NCBI GenBank assembly: GCA_902826095.1
Contig: CADEDN010000001.1
Coordinates: forward strand, 404,239 to 468,238
Direction of reading: 5' to 3'
DNA from: an uncultured Alphaproteobacteria bacterium
GTDB lineage: Bacteria > Pseudomonadota > Alphaproteobacteria > Caulobacterales > Parvularculaceae
Length of the DNA stretch: 64,000 nucleotides
In this document: positions 58,022 through 64,000 of the stretch, in pieces
Numbering within the stretch: position 1 is the stretch's first letter
How the letters are laid out: each line of letters starts with the position of its first letter
Notes under the pieces: generated by a model
What the model saw: only the letters and a program-made list of their open reading frames with translations
The model's database searches: none
Told to the model about the DNA's origin: nothing
Made by a program: the position numbers and the translations under genes

Positions 58022-59191
58022 CTACGCCGCCTTCAACCCATCGACGAACCGCTTGAAGACCCCGAATGAGTCCTGCGGGCCCGGCGAGGCTTCCGGGTGG
58101 TGTTGCACCGAGAACGCCGGCGCGTCCGTTAGGCGAATTCCGCTGTTCGTCCCATCGAAAAGCGAGGTGAAGGTCGGTCTGGCGTTGGCCGGCAAGGTGG
58201 CGATATCGACCGTAAAGCCGTGGTTCATCGAGACGATCTCGACTTTGCCGGTTTCGAGGTCTTTCACAGGATGGTTCGCGCCGTGATGGCCCTGCGGCAT
58301 CTTTGTGGTCTTCGCGCCGGCGGCGAGCGCCAGCATCTGATGGCCGAGGCAGATGCCGAGCGTCGGCACCTTGTTTTTGATCAGCTCACGGATGACCGGG
58401 ATCGAATATTCGCCGGTCGCGGCCGGATCGCCGGGCCCGTTCGAGAGGACGACGCCGTCCGGTTTTTTCGCCATGATCTCGTCGTAGGAAGCGGTCGCCG
58501 GAACGACGGAGACGCGCGCGCCTTCTTCGGCGAGAAGGCGCAAGATGTTGCGCTTCACACCATAGTCGATAACGACGACATGCGGGCCCTTGCCGTCCGA
58601 TTTGCCGTAGCCGCGGTCCCATTTCCAGGCGGTTTCGGTGTGGCTGTAGGATTGAAGCGTCGAGACCTCCTTCGCGAGATCGCGGCCCTCAAGTCCGCTC
58701 CATGCGCGCGCCTTGGCGATCAGCGCGTCGAGGTCGAACTGGCCGGCGGCATGGTGAGCGATGACCGCATGCGGCATGCCGTTCTCGCGGATATGCGCGG
58801 TCAGCGCGCGCGTGTCGACGCCGGCGACGCCGATAATGCCGCGCCGCTTCAGCCAGGCCGGAAAGTCGAGTTGCGCGCGGTAATTGGACGGGCTTGTAAT
58901 CTCGCAGCGGAAAATCGCGCCGCGCGCGGCTGTCGCCGCGGCGGGAGACGAATTCTCGATGTCCTCGGCGTTAACCCCGACATTGCCGATATGGGGAAAG
59001 GTGAATGTAATGATCTGGGCGGCGTAGGAAGGGTCGGTCAGGATCTCCTGATAACCAGTCATCGCGGTGTTAAAGCAGACTTCGCCCACAGCTTCCCCGT
59101 GTGCGCCGACCCCGATGCCCCAAATAGTAAGTCCGCTGGCGAAGGCGATCACGCCGGTTGGCCTTGGGGCGGGCGCTTGACTGAGCTTCAT
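58022..59191 (-). CDS. carA: Carbamoyl-phosphate synthase small subunit
   Basis: 389 residues. The N-terminal CPSase domain includes [20 protein letters not shown] (32-51). The class I glutamine amidotransferase has nucleophile Cys in [13 protein letters not shown], and the His-Glu of HHPEASPGP. Supplies ammonia from glutamine to CarB. It is divergent from yqeY-dnaG-rpoD, an arrangement familiar in alphaproteobacteria. carB is about 5 kb downstream. Confidence 0.97.
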   Translation of the reverse strand: MKLSQAPAPRPTGVIAFASGLTIWGIGVGAHGEAVGEVCFNTAMTGYQEILTDPSYAAQIITFTFPHIGNVGVNAEDIENSSPAAATAARGAIFRCEITSPSNYRAQLDFPAWLKRRGIIGVAGVDTRALTAHIRENGMPHAVIAHHAAGQFDLDALIAKARAWSGLEGRDLAKEVSTLQSYSHTETAWKWDRGYGKSDGKGPHVVVIDYGVKRNILRLLAEEGARVSVVPATASYDEIMAKKPDGVVLSNGPGDPAATGEYSIPVIRELIKNKVPTLGICLGHQMLALAAGAKTTKMPQGHHGANHPVKDLETGKVEIVSMNHGFTVDIATLPANARPTFTSLFDGTNSGIRLTDAPAFSVQHHPEASPGPQDSFGVFKRFVDGLKAA

Positions 59192-59393
59192 CGCGACCTA
59201 TCTCTTTAATGTTGGAATGGCCCGCGCCAGGGTTTATGTTGCGGCGCGCAAATTGCACGGAAGCTAGGCGAAAGCGCCCGACGGGTCAACACGCGGAAGC
59301 TGAAAAAACTCTAGGAAATTCAACAGGCTAATGCCAATCACCAACATTGGGGCGGCGGCGATCCAAACGCGCGCGACCCGATTGGAGACGACG
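59192..59393. other. carA / yqeY divergent promoter region
   Basis: About 200 bases with no gene. It must contain the start of both transcripts. An AT-rich patch is at 59299-59345. No defined riboswitch or leader was recognised. Confidence 0.4.
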
Positions 59394-59852
59394 ATGCTAA
59401 GAGAAAAAATCGATACGGCGCTGAAGTCCTCGATGAAAATGCGGGACGACAAGCTGCGCGTGTCGACCCTTCGGCTGATCAATGCGGCGATCAAGGATCG
59501 GGACATCGCGGCGCGCTCCTGCGACCGCTGCGATGGGGTCTCTGATGATGAGATCCTCGCGATCCTGACCAAGATGGTGAAACAGCGCGAGGAATCCGCC
59601 GCAATCTACGAAAAAGGCTGCCGCCTCGACCTTGCCGAACAGGAACGCTCGGAGATCGCCGTCATCAAGGATTTCATGCCGCGGCAGATGTCCGAGGACG
59701 AAATCGCCAAGGCGGTCAAAGGTGTGATCGCCGAACTTGAAGCGAACGGCCTCAAAGACATGGGCAAATGCATGGCCGCGCTCAAGGAGCGCCATGCGGG
59801 CGCAATGGATTTCGGCAAGGCAGGCGCGCTGATGAAGCAGGCGCTCGGCTGA
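59394..59852 (+). CDS. GatB/YqeY domain protein
   Basis: 152 residues from the ATG at 59394; an earlier in-frame ATG at 59331 gives an unconserved extension. It has the YqeY fold: LREKIDTALKSSMKMRDD, then LRLINAAIKDRDIAAR, EILAILTKMVKQREESA and DFMPRQMSEDEI. YqeY resembles the tail of GatB and may help tRNA amidation, but its role is unsettled. The gene commonly precedes dnaG in alphaproteobacteria, here by 74 bases. Confidence 0.92.
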   Translation: MLREKIDTALKSSMKMRDDKLRVSTLRLINAAIKDRDIAARSCDRCDGVSDDEILAILTKMVKQREESAAIYEKGCRLDLAEQERSEIAVIKDFMPRQMSEDEIAKAVKGVIAELEANGLKDMGKCMAALKERHAGAMDFGKAGALMKQALG

Positions 59853-59926
59853 TCGCCCGCATTGAGAATTGTTGGGGGAAAGTATCCGCGTGACGGGCGC
59901 GCCGCCGCGCCGCTATCACTTGCGCC

Positions 59927-61894
59927 ATGCCCCGCTTCACGCCCGAATTCCTCGACGAGCTTCGCACCAGGCTGCGCCCATCCGACGTCATCGGGCGATC
60001 GATCAAGCTGACGCGGCGCGGCAACGCTTATTGGGGGCTATCGCCTTTCAAGAAGGAAAAGACGCCGTCGTTTTCCGTCGACGATAATCGCCAGAGCTAT
60101 CATTGCTTCTCGACCGGCAATCACGGCGACATCATCAAGTTTTTGATGGAGACGAAGGGTCTCACTTTTGTCGAGGCGGTCGAACAGCTCGCCGGCGAGG
60201 CCGGGCTGGAGCTGCCGAAGGAAAGCCCGCGCGCGGCGGAAGAGGCGGCGCTTCGCAAGGGTCTTATCGAGGCGTGCGAACAGGCGGCGGCCTTCTTTCA
60301 GGCGCAGCTTCGGCGCGCGGCCGGTCGTCACGCTGCGGAGTATCTGAAGGGTCGCGGCGTAAGCGAGTCGGAGATTGACGCCTTTCGCCTCGGCTACGCG
60401 CCCGGCGAGCGCGCCGCCCTCAAGGACTATCTCGTCAACAAGGGGTTCCTCGAGCCGACCCTGATCGAGGCGGGTCTCCTCATTAAACCGGAAGACGGCG
60501 GCGCGTCGTATGACCGCTTCCGCAATCGCGTGATGTTTCCGATCCTCGGCGCGCGCGATCAGGTGATCGCCTTCGGCGGGCGGGCGCTCGACCCAGATGC
60601 GCGGGCGAAATACCTGAATTCCCCGGAAACGCCGCTCTTTCACAAGAGCGACGTCCTTTACAATTACGCCGCCGCGCGCGCTGCGTCAGTCGACCAGAAG
60701 AAGCCGCTGATCGTCTGCGAAGGCTATATGGACGTCATCGCGCTCGTCGGCGCGGGGTTCAAAACCGCCGTCGCGCCGCTCGGCACTGCGCTGACTGAAA
60801 GCCAGATCGCACTGCTATGGCGCCAGTCGGACGAGCCCGTTCTTTGCTTTGACGGCGACAGCGCGGGCGTCGCCGCGGCGCACCGCTCCGTCGACCGCGC
60901 GCTGCCGCTCCTGAAGCCGGGCAAGTCGCTCAATTTCGTCTTCCTGCCGCAAGGGCAAGACCCGGACGACATGATCCGCGGCGGCAACGCTGGCGGCCTT
61001 CAGTCCCTCTTCGATGCGCCGCAGTCCCTTGCGAGCGTTCTCTGGCTACGAGAGACGGAGGCGCGCGCGCTCGACACGCCCGAACGGCGAGCCGCGCTCC
61101 GCGCGCATTTGCGGACGCTGATCAATGGCGTCGCCGACAAGGATGTCCGCAACGCCTATGGCGTCGAATTCGCCAATCGACTCCGGGATTTCTTCGCGCC
61201 GGTGTTCGTGTCCGGCGGCGCGCAAATTCCGCGCGGTCGGGCCGGGTTCACGCGCCGGCGCCGGTTTGAGACGGAGGGCGCTCGGCTCTTTCACGAAGCA
61301 GCCCCGAGCGCCGCCCTGAAGCGCTTGCCGCCGCCCGATTCGTCGCGGCGGGCGGCGACCCTTGTGCTCGCCGGAATTAACCACCCCGACCTCGCGCGGA
61401 AGCGGGAGGAGGCGTTTTTCTCCCTCGAGCTTGAGAACCGGGACCTCGACGACCTCCTCAGCGAGGTTTTAGGCGCGCTTCTCGCCGATCCCGCCCTTGA
61501 CAGGGAGGGGCTCAAGGCTCATCTGACCACCACGCCCGCGGCCGGGACATTGCAGCGCATTCTCTCTGATGAGACGCTGAATAAACAGAGATTCCTTCGG
61601 CCGGGCGCTGAGTTGGACGAGGCGGACAGGGGCTGGAGCGACGCCCTGCGCCATCATTTGCTCGCGACATCCGCGAAGCAGGAGATGGCGACATCGGCAT
61701 CTCAGACGTTTTCTGACGGAGAAGAGGGTTGGAAGGCCGCGGTGACGGCGCGCGATGAGCTCATCAATTCGGGCGACAGCGGCGCATCGCGAGACGACGA
61801 CGGCGCAGCCAAGCCGCAAGACCTTGCGGAGCGGCTGGAAAAAATGCGGTCGAGCGTCGACGCCAAGGGGCGCCGGCGCGGCCGCGACCGCTGA
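59927..61894 (+). CDS. dnaG: DNA primase with a degenerate zinc ribbon
   Basis: 655 residues. The N-terminal zinc-binding domain keeps only Cys60: the CPFH position reads Ser39-Pro-Phe-Lys42 and the CxxC reads Cys60-Phe-Ser-Thr63. I recall similar loss in other alphaproteobacterial DnaG proteins. The TOPRIM catalytic core is intact (VCEGYMDVIALVGAGFKTAV, then VLCFDGDSAGVAAAHRSVDR and DPDDMIRGG). The C-terminal DnaB-binding part is divergent. Makes RNA primers for replication; cotranscribed with rpoD. Confidence 0.95.
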   Translation: MPRFTPEFLDELRTRLRPSDVIGRSIKLTRRGNAYWGLSPFKKEKTPSFSVDDNRQSYHCFSTGNHGDIIKFLMETKGLTFVEAVEQLAGEAGLELPKESPRAAEEAALRKGLIEACEQAAAFFQAQLRRAAGRHAAEYLKGRGVSESEIDAFRLGYAPGERAALKDYLVNKGFLEPTLIEAGLLIKPEDGGASYDRFRNRVMFPILGARDQVIAFGGRALDPDARAKYLNSPETPLFHKSDVLYNYAAARAASVDQKKPLIVCEGYMDVIALVGAGFKTAVAPLGTALTESQIALLWRQSDEPVLCFDGDSAGVAAAHRSVDRALPLLKPGKSLNFVFLPQGQDPDDMIRGGNAGGLQSLFDAPQSLASVLWLRETEARALDTPERRAALRAHLRTLINGVADKDVRNAYGVEFANRLRDFFAPVFVSGGAQIPRGRAGFTRRRRFETEGARLFHEAAPSAALKRLPPPDSSRRAATLVLAGINHPDLARKREEAFFSLELENRDLDDLLSEVLGALLADPALDREGLKAHLTTTPAAGTLQRILSDETLNKQRFLRPGAELDEADRGWSDALRHHLLATSAKQEMATSASQTFSDGEEGWKAAVTARDELINSGDSGASRDDDGAAKPQDLAERLEKMRSSVDAKGRRRGRDR

Positions 61895-61961
61895 CGTGAA
61901 GCTGAAACGAATTCGAACAAGGGCGCTTTGCTGCGCCGACCTTGGGAAGCGAGATTTTTGA

Positions 61962-63950
61962 ATGGCCAAGAAAGCCGAAAAAGAAGCGCCGGAAACCGAA
62001 CAGTCGACCGACGGTCCGATCCTCGACATGACGAACGCCGAGGTCAAGAAATTGATCAAGACGGCGAAGGCGCGCGGCTATGTCACTTATGATGAATTGA
62101 ACTCGATCCTTCCGTCGGCGGAGTTTTCCTCCGAGCAGATCGAAGACGTGATGGCCCAGCTCTCGGAGATGGGCATCAACGTCGTCGAGCATGAGGAAGA
62201 AGACGAGGAAGCCGCGGGCGACGCGGGCGAAGAGGCCGATGAGGAAGAAGGCCCCTCGCGCGCGGTCGCCAAGCGCGAGGAAAAAGGCGTCACGACCGGC
62301 AACACGTCCTCCTCGGCCGACCGGACCGACGACCCGGTGCGGATGTATCTGCGCGAAATGGGATCGGTCGAACTGCTCTCGCGCGAGGGCGAAATCGCGA
62401 TCGCCAAACGCATCGAGGCGGGCCGCGAAACGATGATCCGCGCGCTTTGCGAATCTTCGCTCACTTTCGAAGCGATCACCGTCTGGCGCGACGAACTGCG
62501 CGACGGGCGGGTTCTCCTCAGGGACATCATCGATCTCGACGCGACCTATGGCGGCGGGCCGGAAGCGCGCCCCGACATGACGCAGCCCGAGATCGCGGCG
62601 CGCGTCCAGCAGGAAGAGGCGGTCCGTCTTGAGGAGGCCGTCGGCGCCGGCGAGGACGACGAAGACGAGTTTGATGAAGGCGCTCTGTCGCTTTCCGCGA
62701 TGGAAGCGGAGCTTCGCGACGGCGTCATGAACACGTTCGACGCGATCTCCGAGGAATACAAGAAACTCCGCCGCCTCCAGGACATCATGATCGAGGAGGA
62801 GCTGAAGGGCGGCGAACTTTCCGCCTCGCAGGGCAAGCGCTTCAAGAAGCTGCAGAAAGAGATTGTCGAACGCGTGCGCTCCGTGCGCCTCAACAATCAG
62901 CGGATCGAAGCCCTCGTCGAGCAGCTTTACGACATCAACCGCCGGCTGATGGCGCTTGAAGGAAAGCTTGTCCGCCTCGCCGACAATTACGGCGTCAACC
63001 GCCGCGAGTTCCTGAACGAATATCTCGGCCACGAGCTTGATCCCGACTGGCTGGACCGCCTGCGGGAGAAGACCGGCAAGGGCTGGAAAAACTTCACCGG
63101 CAAGGGCGAAAAGTCGATCGTTCACCTGCGCGAGGAGATCGGCAAGCTTTCGACCGAGACCGGCCTCACCGTGAAGGATTTCCGCCGCATCGTGCAGACG
63201 GTGCAAAAGGGCGAGCGCGAAGCCCGCATCGCCAAGAAGGAGATGGTCGAAGCGAATTTGCGCCTCGTCATCTCGATCGCGAAGAAATACACCAACCGCG
63301 GCCTGCAGTTCCTCGACTTGATCCAGGAAGGAAACATCGGCCTGATGAAGGCGGTCGACAAGTTCGAGTATCGCCGCGGCTACAAATTCTCGACCTACGC
63401 GACCTGGTGGATCCGGCAGGCGATCACCCGCTCGATCGCCGATCAGGCGCGAACGATCCGCATCCCGGTCCACATGATCGAGACGATCAACAAGATCGTG
63501 CGCACGTCGCGGCAGATGCTGCACGAAATCGGCCGCGAGCCGACGCCGGAGGAGCTCGCGGAAAAGCTCTCCATGCCGCTCGAAAAAGTCCGCAAGGTGA
63601 TGAAGATCGCCAAAGAGCCGATCTCGTTGGAAACGCCGATCGGCGATGAGGAAGACAGCCATCTCGGCGACTTCATCGAAGACAAGAACACGATCTTGCC
63701 GATCGACGCGGCGATCCAGAGCAATCTTCGCGAGACGACGACGCGCGTCCTCGCCTCGCTGACCCCGCGCGAGGAACGCGTCTTGAGGATGCGCTTCGGC
63801 ATCGGCATGAACACCGATCACACGCTCGAGGAAGTCGGCCAGCAGTTCTCGGTGACGAGAGAGCGCATCCGCCAGATCGAGGCGAAGGCGCTAAGGAAGC
63901 TGAAGCATCCGTCGAGAAGCCGCAAGCTGAGGAGCTTCCTCGACAATTAG
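61962..63950 (+). CDS. rpoD: Primary sigma factor RpoD (sigma-70)
   Basis: 662 residues. An N-terminal region 1.1 is followed by a strongly acidic segment ([20 protein letters not shown]). Then come region 1.2 ([20 protein letters not shown]), the non-conserved insert, and region 2 ([40 protein letters not shown]). Region 3 includes [20 protein letters not shown] and region 4 ends [20 protein letters not shown]. It directs housekeeping transcription. It follows dnaG by 67 bases in the classical order. Only 50 non-coding bases remain to the window edge. Confidence 0.97.
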   Translation: MAKKAEKEAPETEQSTDGPILDMTNAEVKKLIKTAKARGYVTYDELNSILPSAEFSSEQIEDVMAQLSEMGINVVEHEEEDEEAAGDAGEEADEEEGPSRAVAKREEKGVTTGNTSSSADRTDDPVRMYLREMGSVELLSREGEIAIAKRIEAGRETMIRALCESSLTFEAITVWRDELRDGRVLLRDIIDLDATYGGGPEARPDMTQPEIAARVQQEEAVRLEEAVGAGEDDEDEFDEGALSLSAMEAELRDGVMNTFDAISEEYKKLRRLQDIMIEEELKGGELSASQGKRFKKLQKEIVERVRSVRLNNQRIEALVEQLYDINRRLMALEGKLVRLADNYGVNRREFLNEYLGHELDPDWLDRLREKTGKGWKNFTGKGEKSIVHLREEIGKLSTETGLTVKDFRRIVQTVQKGEREARIAKKEMVEANLRLVISIAKKYTNRGLQFLDLIQEGNIGLMKAVDKFEYRRGYKFSTYATWWIRQAITRSIADQARTIRIPVHMIETINKIVRTSRQMLHEIGREPTPEELAEKLSMPLEKVRKVMKIAKEPISLETPIGDEEDSHLGDFIEDKNTILPIDAAIQSNLRETTTRVLASLTPREERVLRMRFGIGMNTDHTLEEVGQQFSVTRERIRQIEAKALRKLKHPSRSRKLRSFLDN

Positions 63951-64000
63951 AGCCTCGCGCAATTAAACTGCAACATAGTTTTGCGCCTTGAAGAAGTTCC

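Noticed and set aside
61764..63821. A 685-codon open frame on the minus strand opposite dnaG/rpoD
   Set aside because: It lies wholly against rpoD, which has all sigma-70 regions. The product resembles no family.

Overview
The window is about 64 kb of high-GC, gene-dense bacterial chromosome. It almost certainly comes from an alphaproteobacterium. The supports are an IalB-family protein, a dnaG primase whose zinc ribbon has lost ligands, a yqeY-dnaG-rpoD block divergent from carA, and the general protein character. I cannot resolve order or genus from the sequence alone. I see no tRNA, rRNA, CRISPR array, transposase or prophage gene.

Layout: 1-8.6 kb holds the 3' end of malate synthase G, a TauE/SafE-type permease, an RTX-repeat protein, an MFS carrier, an outer-membrane barrel, and a DUF1501/DUF1800 pair. 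From 8.7 to 15.9 kb (minus strand) lies a compact type IV secretion operon, virB2-B3-B4-B6-B9-B10-B11, with ATGA overlaps at most joints and no virB1, B5, B7, B8, D4 or relaxase. From 16.2 to 18.9 kb an intact leuC-leuD pair sits between an ilvE fragment and a frameshifted, truncated leuB remnant. A cytochrome P450 follows.

The most interesting region is 20-40.4 kb. A divergent promoter drives a small operon on one side (metallo-hydrolase, FAD monooxygenase, DUF2783) and a TetR regulator on the other. Downstream is a gene set in the order aauB-aauE-aauD-aauA, encoding a tryptophan tryptophylquinone (TTQ) aromatic amine dehydrogenase, then two c-type cytochromes. After these come a TonB-dependent receptor broken by one in-frame amber codon, an aldehyde dehydrogenase, three CoA ligases (one PaaK-like) and a small cysteine-containing secreted protein. 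A sodium-coupled (NSS-family) transporter, a CDGSH-cupin fusion and an amidohydrolase lie on the opposite strand. Two perfect copies of TAGGAC-N4-GTCCTA stand at the MBL/TetR divergent promoter and upstream of aauB, so one TetR regulator probably controls both operons. The logic suggested is periplasmic oxidation of an arylalkylamine (phenylethylamine or tyramine type) to the aldehyde, then the acid, then the CoA thioester, with electrons passed to the cytochromes.

From 40.5 kb to the end the genes are mostly housekeeping: glpK, dapF, a membrane glycosyltransferase with an outer-membrane partner, acnA, an IalB protein, mscL, carB, a group of small genes, a sulfotransferase-like protein, efp with asparagine at the modification loop tip, a vapBC toxin-antitoxin pair, an arsR/AHSA1 pair with a clear promoter-operator, carA, yqeY, dnaG and rpoD.
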